Position numbers and translations under genes: made by a program
Origin: Parelaphostrongylus tenuis
Taxonomy: Eukaryota > Nematoda > Chromadorea > Rhabditida > Metastrongylidae
Reading direction: 5' to 3'
Length of the DNA stretch: 64,000 bases
Assembly: GCA_019055375.1 (NCBI GenBank)
Contig: JAHQIW010007197.1
Location: forward strand, 1 to 64,000
The notes under the pieces: model-generated
Told to the model about the DNA's origin: nothing
The model's input: only the letters and a program-made list of their open reading frames with translations
Database searches by the model: none
In this document: in pieces, positions 45,100 through 58,115 of the stretch
How positions within the stretch are numbered: the stretch's first letter is position 1
Layout: each line of letters starts with the position of its first letter

Positions 45100-48000
45100 T
45101 ATAGTTTGAAGAGCAGTTATTGTTGTTAATTTGGGCATAAAAACGAGGCTTCTACGAATTTACCAGAAGTTTTTGCTTAATCATAGTACAACCAAATGTC
45201 AAAGCACTGTGAGTTTACAATACACGAAGTTGGAACAAACTAACCAAGTTAGAAGAAGGACGTAAAATGTGGATGAACATAAAACTAAAGAATAGTTTGA
45301 ATGTAAATACATGGTGGAATCTTTGAAACCGAGGTTTATGTTTTATTTTTTCACATTCTTTCATTCATTCAACAAGCATCAATTTGGCAGTGAGCGCCTC
45401 AAAAGGAATACGTGGGAGTAAAAAAAGCACAGTTATCAACGGAAAGATCCACTTTTACACAAAAATGTGATAAAAATGCAGATAAAAAGACGCGATAAAG
45501 CTCACGAAGGAAAAAGGCAAGAGAGTGAAATCACTGTGGGCTAACACTTTTTTTGCGAGATACATCGCTTTCTGATTCCAATTGATAGAACTTAATGGGT
45601 GGATGCATGTGAAAAAAAATAGAACAGGTTCACTTCAACAGGGTGGCCGAAGAGGATGGTGAGCATAATGTAGAACAGCTTTTTGGACAGCATGACCTTC
45701 GAGCATGTCAAACTCATAGCACATAATTTTTTTTTGAAGAAAGTAGTAATTTGATGACCAATTTACGGGAATAAAGGGAATGAATTCGGAAATGTCCGGA
45801 AGAAATTATATATTACTAAATCAGCACATGTTTGCGCTTTGGAGGTAAATTCTTTGAAGTTACTCAATTCTAGGCAATTCGCTAGTACTATGAAATAATT
45901 AGTGTAAGCCAAAAAGCCTTGCCATTCGTGACTTTCGCTATAATTCTCGGATACTTTACTTTATTTCAGACAAAAATGTGTAGATGAATTTGCAGACTTA
46001 TAGAGGAGAGTACTAATAAAAAATCTAAGTTTAAGTGATTTCGATTATTTTTCCCTTGTGCAGATAAAAATAAGCAGATGGAGATAATGTATACTGCCAA
46101 AAAGACTATTTCGGATAAAACCTACTCATAAACAAGAGGATCGCTTGAGTCCGCAGAACTCTGAAGATACGAAAAGGGGTCGCCCGAGAAACTCGATACC
46201 CTTTCCATATAAAACCACTGTCCTTAAGAATCGCACAGCTTACGAGAGCGAGGTTTGTCTCGTTTTGACCCATATAGCCAAGTGAAGAGAGAAAGTAGAC
46301 ACTGTAATGTCGAGGGTCGCCTGTACTTCAATCAAAACCTCTCGCATGGAAGTGTGGGCTAATAGTGCACAGCATCATTTCTGCTTAAAAACTGAAACGA
46401 GATACAGAATCAATTTTATTTGTGGAAAACTTAGCAAACAAGGAGCAATATTTGCTTATAAGGTAAATTTCTTGCTAAGAAATAAGTTTAGTTTTCCTGC
46501 GTGGAGCTCTGAATAAGATGGCCAATAACTCTTACATAATCATTATCATGCCAAATATCAATTTTTTATCTAATTTTCAATTGATTGTCGTGTCACCCAG
46601 GATGGTCGTTCAGGGTTTATTATCGCAATGAACTTAGGCAAGGTTTTCTTTGAGCTGATGAAAGTTGATCATAACGATTTTTTGTTCTGCCGTAAAAATT
46701 CAACGAACCTCTCAAGATGCCCTAGCGATGTGATTAGAGGTGACCTCAAAACATGCATGGTTGTTAGGTCGACTGCGCACCACAGGGTATCCAAGCACTC
46801 AGTCTGATTGGGCGAAAATATATTCAAGGAAATAAAAAGCATTGGACGATATATCGAAGTGCCTTCGAGGTATAGGCGTAAAATGGCTTGATGGAGTCAA
46901 ATGTATAGAGCATTCCTAAAACATCGATTAACGTCGAACATTTTACGTTTTACTGTTGTCATCTAGATATTATGCAAAATGTTTTTCGAATTCGCCTTTC
47001 TAGTATGGGATCGCATCTCCAAATTGTTTATATCTCATGCGAAGTGCTTATGAAGTGCAAATAGCAGGAAGACTGGGCGACTATCATCCAATGACGTATG
47101 GCATTCACTTCTAATGAAAAGCCGGTTTTGTTAGTCTTCTAATAACTTAGAGTGACTTGGACACACGTAAAAGTGCCAGGTTGCCGATGACAGCTTGAAA
47201 TAAGTTTTCTGCTCAGTCAAACATGGATGATGATCATGCTAAATTCTCAATGTATTTGCTAACTCCGCTCCTGTAACATGTTTCGAGGAAAAGACGTTGC
47301 ACAGTACTATTAAAGTCACTTGATAAACATTGATTTTATGACGTTTAGTGACTTTCAAATATTCATTATGAGATTTTCAATTTTGGGTTTTGATATATGG
47401 GTGCTTCCATAAGTGAGTACAGACCGTCACAGTAATCCTTGCCTGTCATTAAACTAGTTTCACAACACCCTTCGGTATGCGATGTGAGTCAACGAATGAG
47501 TTTTCATTATAATGTTAGCAGGAATCACTTATAGGCTACTTGACAACTCTGGCTTGGGCGATGGCTGAAGTCATTAGTAAACATTTCTTTACTAATTTTT
47601 CTACACTGCAAACACCTCATAAAATTTCGCATTCAGCTAATAAATGACCACAGGCAATAACATGAAATATCATAACGTAAACAAAGAGAAAATACATCGG
47701 ATTGATTTGTAAAACTTTGTAAAACTTTGTAAAAGATTTGTAAAACTTCAAATTAAACTGGGAATTATATTCATAGGTTCAAATGACAAAAGGGTCCCAA
47801 TTTCTGTTTTTGGAAAGATATTGGATAAGGATATCAAGTGACGAAATCAATGGGAAAAAGTCCGACAAGATTGAAAAAAATGAATAGTTGGGACGGAGAT
47901 CATAAAAAAGATCCACAGTATTCTGATATTGTGAGATTCTTATCTGGGAAAACAACACCTTAAGCGCTAAAAATTATTGAATAGATCGACGAAGTGTTGC

Positions 48001-48300
48001 CTGATAAGCATTAGACGACATTGAGGACAGTGAAAACCCGATCTGAGTAGAGATGTTCGGGTGAAATCGGAATAAAACCGGTGTCTGCATTGCGGCTCAC
48101 ATCTTATCAAATGCGGAATAATTTTTAATTCCCTGTTTATATATTTTTTAAAACTAATTTCTTAATGCGTTGACGTGATCGATGATACTGATTCCTATCT
48201 CCCTTATAGGATAATGAATAAGGTTTTAATGAACAAAAAATATGTGCAGTTCAAGAAATGAGCATTAGTTTAGTTACAACCCTATTAACCTTAATGAACA
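45100..48300. other. No gene recognised
   Basis: AT-rich sequence with no splice-bounded exon series. A minor tandem of TTTGTAAAAC units occurs at 47708-47748. The frame 46307-46516 has no motif. Confidence 0.4.
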
Positions 48301-48439
48301 TAATCACAGCAAAGCATTATCTGTGATCGATTGTTGTTGTCGCTTGATTATTGCTCTGCGACGGGTTCAACCTGTACATCGCCCTCGATCGGACAGTCGA
48401 TTAATTGGAGGATTCGCTATTATGCTGGAAGAGTCGTAG

Positions 48440-48712
48440 TCACAAAGAAGAAAACTTCTCTTCTATTCAGAAAGACCCAGCACTGGTTGTGTAGAGGAAC
48501 ACGGAATTGGCACAAAACCTTTAGAGCTTTACGAAGATCGAGGCGCTTTCAATATTGATTACGCCAAGGGACGAAGAAGACGAATGATTGTCAAGTCTCA
48601 ATCGAACTCAGAAACGATTTGTACTCACTTTATCGTTGATGAATGCAGAGAAACAAAGCAGTTATTCAAATTACGGGGTACTGTACAAAGTGGAAATGGG
48701 ACAAATGAGTGA
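48440..48712 (+). other. Coding-like open stretch, identity unknown
   Basis: Open for 90 codons after a TAG at 48437-48439, with no early ATG. Composition is protein-like (KPLELYEDRGAFNIDYAKG, then CTHFIVDECRETKQLFKLRG). A good acceptor (TTCTCTTCTATTCAG) ends at about 48469 and a donor-like CGGG|GTACTG lies near 48679, so an internal exon of about 210 nt is possible. The frame upstream of the TAG is also fairly open, which could point to a broken gene or transposon. I recognise no domain. Confidence 0.3.
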
Positions 48713-49012
48713 CGGTTCGAAGGGATAAAGTGCTTGATTCTAATCAAATCTGAGGGACGTATAATGCTTTCATCTCTACTATATCGCACAGTTTACTGAA
48801 CGCATATTTAGCCTACGTGAGCGTTTGCGGTAGCCTATTAATGTAGCTTCTATTCTCGCAGACTAGTCTTTCAACAATTTACCCACTCTATAGGAAGCGA
48901 TGATAAAATTTTTTGGAGCTCGGCGTACTTCAATGGAGCTTCAATGTCACATGTTCACCTGTATTACCTGTGTCACCTGTCGCCCCTTTGATCGTCGTGA
49001 CTGGAGCGGGTA

Positions 49013-49240
49013 TCAGTAACACTTCCATTTTTTCCTATCGCGTGCAAGAGTAGCCCAGTGGGTCCTCCTCGCTCTAGGGATTCGCTGAGCATCATATCTT
49101 TCTTTTATAGCTTTTGTGAAGAAATTGGACATCGCGTCGGTGGTCTTGCTGTAGAGCGCTTGATGTCCCGAGTAATCCAGTCGGTAACGGCTCTCGTTCA
49201 TCGGTTGTCGTTGAACAGGTTATTGTGTTACAGGTTACCT
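49013..49240 (-). pseudogene. 3' end of an RTE-type non-LTR retrotransposon ORF, broken
   Basis: The minus strand ends with NFFTKAIKERYDAQRIPRAR, then RTHWATLARDRKKWKCY and stop, the characteristic C-terminus of nematode RTE-like endonuclease-reverse transcriptase polyproteins. Upstream the family continues in a second frame (TRAVTDWITRDIKRSTARPP), with a TGA in place of a TGG codon and a one-base loss near the TRWS position. No reverse-transcriptase catalytic motif is present: a 5'-truncated dead copy, the usual outcome of incomplete LINE insertion. Confidence 0.75.
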
Positions 49241-49704
49241 CTAGTCATTGCGCTACACACGCCATTTAAATACTTTCATAATAGTAGATAATAGTGAAAA
49301 GTAAATAAAAGTAATATGGTCTTCAGTACCAGAATCTAGACATCAGTTAAAGAGGAGCAATTGTGTTTGTTTCTTGGTAGAGATCGGAAATTTGTTCGAA
49401 AAGATTAACTATTGAATGTGACATAATTGCACCAAAAAAAAGCCGTTGCATATGTAGCTACCGTGGTAATGAAAGAAAAGTGAAATGTAATATTTCCAAT
49501 CTTCTGCTACAAATTTGAAGGTGCATATAGTGTGCGACCAGTTAGTGATCGGATCCGTGAGAACTCGACCGTTAACGAACAGCTTCTAACGTTGGATCAG
49601 GTTTTTAAGCTCAATGACCATTGAAAAAATAATGTGAAAATAGCAAATTCATTAAAAGATGTTCGCAACAGGTTTCAATACTTATGCTTTCTTTCACTGT
49701 TTTC

Positions 49705-49848
49705 AGATTATATATACATATACTACACATTCATATATATATCACAATCATATACATATATGTATATATATGTGCATATATTAGTGTGTTCATATATATA
49801 TTATATATATATATATCATATATATATATATTATATATATGAACAACG
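49705..49848. repeat. AT microsatellite
   Basis: About 140 bp dominated by ATAT with interspersed CATAC/GTG units; both strands are open through it (49634-49870 and 49731-49925), which is low-complexity artefact. Confidence 0.85.
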
Positions 49849-49869
49849 TGAAATCGTGACATTAAACTA

Positions 49870-52800
49870 AGGTATAGCATCGACAGTGCGATTTTAGTAG
49901 TTTGAGCGAACGACCAGTTTGTCACTCCACGATTTTCAGTTTCCAGCGCCTGACATTCTGATTATTAAAAGTTTAGTCGAGTTCAAAAAAAAAGTCAAAG
50001 CGCATTAGGCATTTTATTGTGATTAATAATGTTGGTATTTCGGAGTTTTGTAGTTCGAGGAGCCTTTCTCTCTCATTTGGTGAAAAGTTTAAGCTATGCT
50101 CATCCATTCCTGATCTGGCTATTGTGCTCACATATACATTTTCTTCTGATGGAATCCAATTTTGTTTTGATCACCAGAAACACCAATGGAACGTCATCGA
50201 TAGTTGTTGAGAATGGATAGGAGCTTCTCACCGATTTCAGCCATGGTACGTCGGTTTCTATGTCGGCTCTTATGTCCACGTATCTATGTCGAGCAAATAA
50301 GTATGCTTCAATGTCACTTTTTTATTTGGGTAGGAACAGGTGACTAAGAGGTGAACTGATGAAATCTACTTCCTAAGAAACCTACTTATTTCTATATCGC
50401 TCTCAGTATATAACTGTCCTACTACATTTATTTTTCTATTCACTGCATATTTTTGTTTTATAGCGGGCATGTTGTGGAATATAGCTATAAAAATGCTGAG
50501 GTATAAGCAAAATTTGCGGACCTGATGTGGATTGGAAGCCACACCCTACCGAAGGCTCACGTGCTATTCACTATAGCAAAGCCATTAGTTCTGCCTTTCT
50601 CCCAGCCTGTTCCTCTAGTATAGTGTTTTTGAAGAAGGTTATTTCAAATCCAATGCTCTGTCAGCAAAACCAGTATGGAAAAAGTCTTCCAAACAGTGGA
50701 GCACCAGCAGCTGTTGGTAATAAGGCCGTAATCAACGATGCCACCGTGTTCTACTTGAAAAATTTCCATTTCTTCACTCACTTTCATGTTGAACGTACGA
50801 GCCTCAGCGAAAATATAGCAAATAATGACTAATGTTATCTGAACCGATAGTGCATATCATAATAGAGAATAAGTAGACCTATGCTGTACTGACAAGTTTA
50901 TGTAGATTCTTATGCTTTTATTCCATTTACTGAAGCTTACTATGGATTGAGGTATATGTGGGTGAAACTGGAGAGCTAGATTACCTTCGGACAGTTGTCG
51001 CCCGTATTCTAGTCAAATTACCAACGATTCTAGGAAGTTTGAATGCATTGACAAACGAGCCCTCAAACGAACACTGCTAGATCAAATGAGACCAAATGAG
51101 CATTTCTTGTACAAAATTTGTCAGACTGTTGGCCAATCTAATTCGCTGGTTGATGGGCTACGAATATAAAACTTCCCCCTGGTCGAAGATATGCCGGAGA
51201 AAAAATTGGACTGAAAGGACGAAATGAGTGAAGTGATGTTCCATTACTTACAGGTACTAATTTGCAACTAGATACTTATGGAAAATTCGAATAATGCTGT
51301 CACAATGCGGTTTCAGCTTGATAATTTCAGCATGCAAGCTCTGGAATCCACCACCAAAGAAGGTGGAAAAGGATTAGAAGAAACAAAATTTCGACGATAA
51401 TTTCTTAGTTGATGTTTATTTCATTCGTGAGACGCTGTGTGTTAGAGAAGATTCCCAATAAAACAATAGCAAAATGTGAAACGCCAACAAAACTGGTAAT
51501 CTGCTCTCTGTCAAAACAGGTTCTGCAGTTCAATTCCGTCTTAAGTAGCATAATTCTCGACTCAAAATCTCTGGAGAAATACTGGTGTTAGGAATTCAAT
51601 GAAGAAGTACGAAGCAAAACGAAGGTTGGGCTGTACATCCGCTTTTTGTAGACGTTTTGTAGCTCAGAAACCGTTTTAATTGACAAAGAGTGCCATTTGC
51701 TTGCAATAATGAAAGATTTTAAACGTCGAAAACTTTCGAATTTATTCTGGTCTATGTCCGCAGCATTTCAATCAATACATCTCTCTATTAAGAAAATAAA
51801 AAGATAGAGATCGTGAATACAGCCGGAATGTTTCAACGGAATTCGTAGAGCTAAACACGAGACCACAAAAAACGGCAAAGGACGAAGGGGATCTGTAAGT
51901 CTATTTACGAAGAGAAAAAAGTTCCATAGAGGTCTGTATAAGAATAGCATATGTTTGCTGTCATAGTCGGCAACAGGATTAAAAAACGCGACGTGTTCTC
52001 TCTAAATCTCTCTCTTCTCCCTCCTTTATTAAACTGTTTGGAAGTAATTACGTTCTCTTTGTCATTATTACTTGATTCAATGATGCCTTTTCATAGGAAA
52101 AAAATGTTAAGAAAACGCTCACCATCTAAAACGGCTATATGCTAAAAGTAACTTCAATGGTTCCTCGTAAGCTGATTATTCGCTCCATATCGGAAAGAAT
52201 GTCACAAGAATTTTTCTAACTTAAAGGTAAGAAAAACCACGAATTCTACTTTGAGATTGAGAAAATACGGTGCAGTGGGAAAACAAAAGTGCAACATGTC
52301 AAAGCGCATTCGTGAATGCAACAAATTGTTTCAATACTGATTTCTTAGGAATTCACGTATTCTCAAAGTCATCTCTAGAAAATGATAAGAAGTTGATAGA
52401 TTAGAAGAAATAAGGGGACGAGGAAAAAAACAGAATGATCATATTCAACAACCGCTCAATGTTCACAGAATTTTTAATGGTTATTGAGAAAAGAGTAATT
52501 AATGGGTTACAGCATGAATTAGCACGTTAGTAACAACTTCACTCATTTAGTGAATTCCTTTGCTTGTTCGCAGTCTTTAGATGATCGTAATAGAATGTTC
52601 TTAAGTTACCGCAGGTATCTTTCAAGGTCTTAGAAATCGAGAGTACAAGATGTCAGTCATTTTCGGTAGAGGGTAATTTCCAGATGAGCTTCCGGATAAA
52701 AACTGGTTTTTGGCATGAGTAGTATTTCCAGAGTGCAAACCTCTCCGTATACTTCATCAAGTGACTCTTTTCTATTTTCATTCTACTTCGTGATCGTCTT

Positions 52801-54207
52801 CATTCTTGTACCAACACTCTTCCCACGACTTACTCCTTTGAGGCGGTACTGAACTCTGTCAATAAATTTGCTAAATTCCAAAAGCGCCTCATATGTTTTC
52901 AACGCAGAAGAGAAAAAATTTTGATAGCAAAAATGCTTTGGCTCAATGAATCATTAAAGGTATAGTATTGAAAAAGTGATCAGAACAGACCAAAAGTTGC
53001 AATGATAGTCAGTCCCGTGTAAAGGGAAATTCGACAACTTGTGAGCTAATTTCACTCTCAACAATGTTAAGTAGAAGTGCAAAAGTTGAAGAACAAAGAG
53101 TCGGTACTCAGTTCGTCAAACTTCAAGGCGAACTCTGTAAACGATTGTTTTCAGTTACTCAAAAAGAAGCGTTGTAAAAAAAAGAAAGAGGTGTAAACAT
53201 TTTTACATATTACGAATAGATTCACTGGAGAAAAGAACGATATCTAAACAGAGAGGAGTAAAAAGTATGGATGAAGGTCATGAAAAGCATCAAAAATCTT
53301 GAGTTTTGATTGAAATATGTAAATCTCTTTAAACGACTATGCCTAGAGTGAGCATCATTAGTTGGAAATCCTGAAACTGTGGTCAACAAGGAGATTTGTG
53401 AATGTGATCATTAGAACGGAACGACTAGCGGCTATGAAGCATTTCAAACAAGCTCGTAACTTCGGAAGGCCGGTGTGAAACTAGCCAACAACAACAGTCA
53501 AAGGTTGTTCACTGATTCATCGTGGCGTAACGAAAATTATTCTCCAAAAACAACTTTTGGTCTATTTTTGATTTGGCAAAGTTTTATATAATGTTAAAAC
53601 TGCTTCATACAATCATGATCTGCAAGTACCACCTAACATACAAACCGCTAAAGTGATGTTGGTAATGAAGCGTATGGATTTTTTCCAAAAGCTCAGGTAT
53701 AAAATTTTTGGTGACAAATAGAATAGAAAAACCACTGATTCAAAAACGTTGAATAGAATTTTTTCGAGTCTGCAGTTGCAGAAATTGTAAACTATTCGAA
53801 AATGGTCACAAGAGAATTAAACAGATAAAATCCGTTCAACATGAACACAGCAGTTCTAAACATTGCACTCTTACTTCACCATCCCCTCGCATAATTTGGA
53901 TTCATTGATTGATGAACTAGTTTTGGAGATCGCTACTGGTTTACGCTCATTTCACCCTCTATCCACTACAGAAAAAGATCAGCAACGGAAGTTTTTGATG
54001 CGATAGCTTATAGTATTTGAATAGTTTCAAGCTCAAAGAAAACTGCAGGTCAAATTTTGTTATAGCACCCTTCAGAGAAAGAAAGTGAGAGTGTAGTACG
54101 AGCTTATAATGTGAAGAGAAGTAAGCTTGAGTGGAAGATGTGCTGTACTATACATTCACTTTGGATAACGTCGTCCTCCATTACACCTTAGCATCAAAAC
54201 GAATCAA
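49870..54207. other. No gene recognised
   Basis: AT-rich. At about 50540-50575 the sequence CGAAGGCTCACGTGCTATTC recalls the sub-terminal part of the 40.5 kb mariner, so a very decayed fragment may be present. Frames at 50527-50832, 51951-52145 and others have no motif or splice support. Confidence 0.4.
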
Positions 54208-57200
54208 TCATATTCTATCGAAGAATTGGTCTATACCATAGAAACTAGGAACGAGACATAAACCGATGATAAGTGAACAAATGAAGGCTAAAAAATCAGG
54301 GCACTTGAGGTGTGGACGTTTAGAACTTTCAATCAAACCAGCAGATGAAGCGCATCTCCTATGGAGCTTTTTCAACCGAGTAAGAGCATTTCCATCTAGA
54401 AATAAAACCACAAATATCACATCAAATTCTCAAAGTCGCACATAATCGTTGCTTGAATCGCTACGATGACAATGTATGGGCATACGTGAAGAAGCGCAGC
54501 TGTGAAATACTTGATATCTCGGCAATAACATCTTGATGGGATCGTAAAGGAACATTCCATGAATATGTGATCGTATGCACGTACAGTCTTTCAGCCATCT
54601 GTACTTTGAAGAATGTTAGTTCATAGGAACAATGGAGTACATAAAATGAAGATTTGTCTAGAAAGATAAACGCTGCTAAGCAGCACATTAATGTCATATA
54701 AGCATTTTTTTTGCACTTCGTATTTGAATATATTTATACCTCTTCATTCGACTGCTTTTGTATACCTCGCTCAAAAACAATAATAATCTGGTAATCACAT
54801 AGCATGCTTTGAGCCTTTTACGAGGTCTGGTAAAACACTAATGCACTAACAGAGGAGTGCGTTTCGCCCTTGCACGTCAGTACACATTGTCTTTCGGTTC
54901 AACTGATTCCTTGGCGATACACCCTTACTTATGGAGGGATCGCTGCCGAATAGCGAATCAGACCTCACAAAAGGCTCAAAACATTTCATGTGATCAGCTG
55001 GATATATTTAATAAAAGGATAAATAAAAGGATAAAGCTCTCGGCGTTGATCAATCCCTGAGGGATGCGCCATGCATTCGATTTCAATTTTTAACTTCGTT
55101 TGAGGTGATTGAATGCACATCTGGCCTTTACAATGACTCGCGGTGGCCTCCCGCTGAACCGAGTCAGTGCTGCTTATCCTCCCAGACAAGTCTGAGACCT
55201 GTCTGGTACCAATTTACCGACCCCGGAGGGATGGATGGCTTGGTGAGCCATGAGCGCGAGATCGAACCAGTGACCTCGTGTGCGACGCAGGGCACCTCTA
55301 ACCACTGCGCCACATGCGCCCATTGGATATATTTAATATTTGATGAAATTCATGTATCTTTATACATATATATTGATCTATAGTTGTTTTGAAAGTTCAT
55401 CTAATAGAGTAAATGTATGATATATACAGCAAGAGTACAGCAAGTAAATAAATTTCTAAGCGAGAATATTGCCTTTAAACATACTGTTTTTGAATTTCGC
55501 TATAAACTTAGCATAGCTTGAGAAAATGTTCGAAGCCTTTTCGAGGTTAATATGTGAGTGGCATACGCACGTTTTGGTAGACTCGCTCGTCTCTACAGAA
55601 CACACACTCCACTAACCACAACAACTGGCATGTTTGGTCATAATCAAGTGAAATTGTGGTCAACACCAGTTTTTCATTCCAGGCTTATGGCTGCTGCTAA
55701 TCTGATGTGGTTATGACCAAACATGCTTCCCCATCTCCACTATTAGTACGGTGACTAGTGAGGTGTGTGGCTCTGATGAGGAGGGCGAGACTGCCGAACG
55801 TACGTGAGTCACCAACATAACATTATCGAAAATGCTAGAACATACTCTTGAATAATCTGTAATAAATTGAATATGAAGGTGCTTGATCGCCTGAGTTGCG
55901 GGCAAAGTGATTCTGGCGAACTCTGAAGAAGACCAAACCACAAAAACCTCAACGTTCTGAACAACTTGTTTCATAAAACGTTATCTTTGACTTAAAGAGA
56001 AAAACAAGATATGGAAGCACTCAAAGAGAATGCATGCACGATTGGAGACAATCACAGTGGCTCACGTCGATATAATCACTAAGAATGCGGACTACGGTCT
56101 ATAGATTTGGCATAAGACACAACGTCAAGTTTTGAAAGCTCTTAGTGTGCCGCGTTTAACGTCCCTTTTACACCGACCTTATCCTTCAGAACAATTGTGC
56201 TCTTCAACATACTATTACTATTTCTTACTAATTACCGATTAGATAAATAGTTGATGTTTCATATGTCCATTTGATCTGGCTATAAAAATAGTCGCAGTCA
56301 TTAAGAGGATCGGAGAAAGAGGTCGCGCTCAAAAAACGCCATGTGTATACCAAAGCCTATATCTCTCTGTATTAAAAAACTGATCTCAGATCTGTCCAGA
56401 AGAGCAATATCACCTCTTTGGTACATTGGTAGTCAACCAAAAGTTTTTGCATTGGTCAAGATAAAATTCTTACTTCTCGAGACCACCATTTTTTTCCTAG
56501 TTTTGCTGCAAACGACGCTTGCTCAACTGTTTCGCGAATTCCATCAGAAGAACGAGATGATATTTCATACACATTGTTAATCGATGAACACCACGTTTGT
56601 ACTGAAGATTTTCGAAAACCATCTTCATTCACTTTCGTACTAATAGGGGATTGGAAGTACAAATAGTGCAGAACAAAAAAGTAGTTTGTTTACTCCTAGT
56701 GCAATATAACGTTTCCTCAACAAGGTTTCCAATTGTACAGGATCTCAAATACTTTGGTTGTCGAATAATTACATATACATAAATACAAACGATCATCATC
56801 AAATTAAGAATTGATGGAGCAATTCAAGCATACTCGTTATTTAACGCGAATTGGAAAACAGATTTGGAACGGAGAAAAATCTTGGTATGTCCCGCTCTTC
56901 AAAAAATTCCAAAGACCTTTTCGATAAAGTAGTTGAAGCAGTCAAAATCAGAAATCTAAATAATAATTCATTATCAACCGTGAAAATATGGAAATCCTAA
57001 GTAATTAAACATTCAATGACCTCATTTTTAATTTCACTAGAAAACGTCAAGTACAACAAGCATTAGTGAATTGGAGTAAAATGAGAAGACAATGAGAATA
57101 ACACGAATGAATAAGTAGGACCTTTGCACACATATTAATGTACATTGTTGTAGAACAGGTTTTTTTCGTCATTAACCCATGATACTAGCTCACTTCTCCA

Positions 57201-57375
57201 TCACGAGGACGCGAACGCCACTAAGAACGACCACAAAATAATTCTCATTTAACAAGACCGGTATATTGTACTTTGTTTCATGAAATGTTTGGCCCTTTCC
57301 GTTGACACTTCCTCTTTTATCTTTTTGCTTCTTTTTTTCAACTTTAAGTATCCTTCTGATAGCCCCATAAGTAGT
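54208..57375 (-). CDS. Tentative multi-exon gene, unknown product
   Basis: Six splice-bounded open segments join in phase to 780 nt: 57375-57194, 56639-56474, 56098-56066, 55922-55846, 54598-54465, 54395-54208 (TGA at 54208-54210). Good signals include AA|GTGAGC, GAA|GTAAGA, GAC|GTGAGC, TCTTCTTCAG|AG, AGA|GTATGT and TTTATTTCTAG|AT. Readings: Lys-rich KVEKKKQKDKRG, NIPVLLNENYFVVVLSG, VQTWCSSINNVYEISSRS, TVVRILSDYID, RSSTFIFNLLQIIQE, and a last exon with GNALTRLKKLHRRCASSAG and one hydrophobic segment (FLAFICSLIIGLCLVPSF). The last exon is the most convincing. The 55846-55922 and 54465-54598 segments are open in more than one frame, so the internal frame is uncertain. Two separate genes or partly chance frames are possible. 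No family recognised. A start may lie at 57963. Confidence 0.3.
55010..55324 (-). repeat. tRNA-derived SINE, best-preserved copy
   Basis: On the minus strand the element starts with GGGCGCATGTGGCGCAGTGG (A-box region), then GGTCACTGGTTCGATCTCGC (B box), CTCACCAAGCCATCCATCCC, GTACCAGACAGGTCTCAGAC, GGGAGGATAAGCAGCACTGA, AATGCATGGCGCATCCCTCA, GATCAACGCCGAGAGC and a tail of repeated TTTATCC units. tRNA-like promoter, unique body and short tandem tail define a SINE. It is the reference for the copies at 6.4, 6.5, 12.7, 14.2, 17.9 and 58.0 kb. Confidence 0.85.
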
Positions 57376-57439
57376 CTATTAATAATGGTTAGTCAAGGGT
57401 AAGATCCATTCAGGACTGTGTGTACTTCTCGAGGTCACG

Positions 57440-57640
57440 ATCATTTAAAGATCCATTTCTTTACTGGAGAAAAACTTTCATTTTCGAGACCTTTAGTAAT
57501 GATTCGAAATTTTATACCTTAGCGACTTCAGCACTGCGTTTCTTTTCTGAAAAGTCTTTCTCAGTGCGCTGTAGCAGAGAACATAAGATTACGTTTCACA
57601 TTCGGCACGCCTTTTTTGCTCAACTAGGGTCCGCGGATGG
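57440..57640 (+). repeat. Dispersed repeat fragment
   Basis: CGAGACCTTTAGTAATGATT, AAAGTCTTTCTCAGTGCGCT, AGATTACGTTTCACATTCGG and TTTTGCTCAACTAGGGTC resemble blocks near 16065-16160 and 36560-36640. This argues against the short open frames here being genes. Confidence 0.4.
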
Positions 57641-57879
57641 TTTATCCGCGAGAGTTTGATAACCAATTGAGAGCTAAATTCTGGCGATTCCGAAAATAAG
57701 TTTGATTTTGAAGACCATATAGTGTTGTAAGAGGGAAGAAGATCACGTTCACACCCAAAGCTTTCCTTACACATAAGAATTATGTATGAATCAAAACATA
57801 TGATCATGTAAACAAAAATGGAGTAACAGAGTAACATCAAAAGCCTAAAGCTTTTTTTCAGATAATCAAGTATCGAAAA

Positions 57880-57963
57880 CTGCGCGTCGCTTGCGAATCG
57901 TGCTGCGCGGCCGATTGGCTGTTGTCTCGATCGGGTTATTCGGTAAGAAGAAGGTGGAGCCAT
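57880..57963 (-). other. Possible first coding exon
   Basis: From an ATG at 57963 the minus strand reads MAPPSSYRITRSRQQP, then GRAARFASDAQ, with many G/C third positions against AT-rich flanks. A splice acceptor-like GCGTTATCCAG lies eight bases before the ATG, as for a trans-spliced start. The exon end is unclear (a CA|GTTTTC site is one choice). It could be the 5' exon of the tentative gene at 54208-57375, but the phase to its first segment does not fit without another exon. Confidence 0.25.
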
Positions 57964-58035
57964 TTTGGATCCTGGATAACGCTAGATCCACTTTCTTCCT
58001 TCACAGTTTCTTCTCTTTTCCAATTTAACGCTATG

Positions 58036-58115
58036 ATTAAGAAGGTAGAAGGATACAGCGTTCGTCGTCGATCAATCTTTCGCTGATGTACCATGCATTC
58101 AACTTCACGAGGTAT
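58036..58115 (-). repeat. SINE 3' tail fragment
   Basis: GGTAGAAGGATACAGCGTTC, GTCGATCAATCTTTCGCTGA and ACCATGCATTCAACTTCACG correspond to the tail-proximal part of the SINE at 55010-55324; the rest is missing. Confidence 0.5.

Noticed and set aside
57589..57963. 124-codon minus-strand frame as one protein
   Set aside because: Its 3' part overlaps a dispersed repeat; only the first ~28 codons look like an exon.
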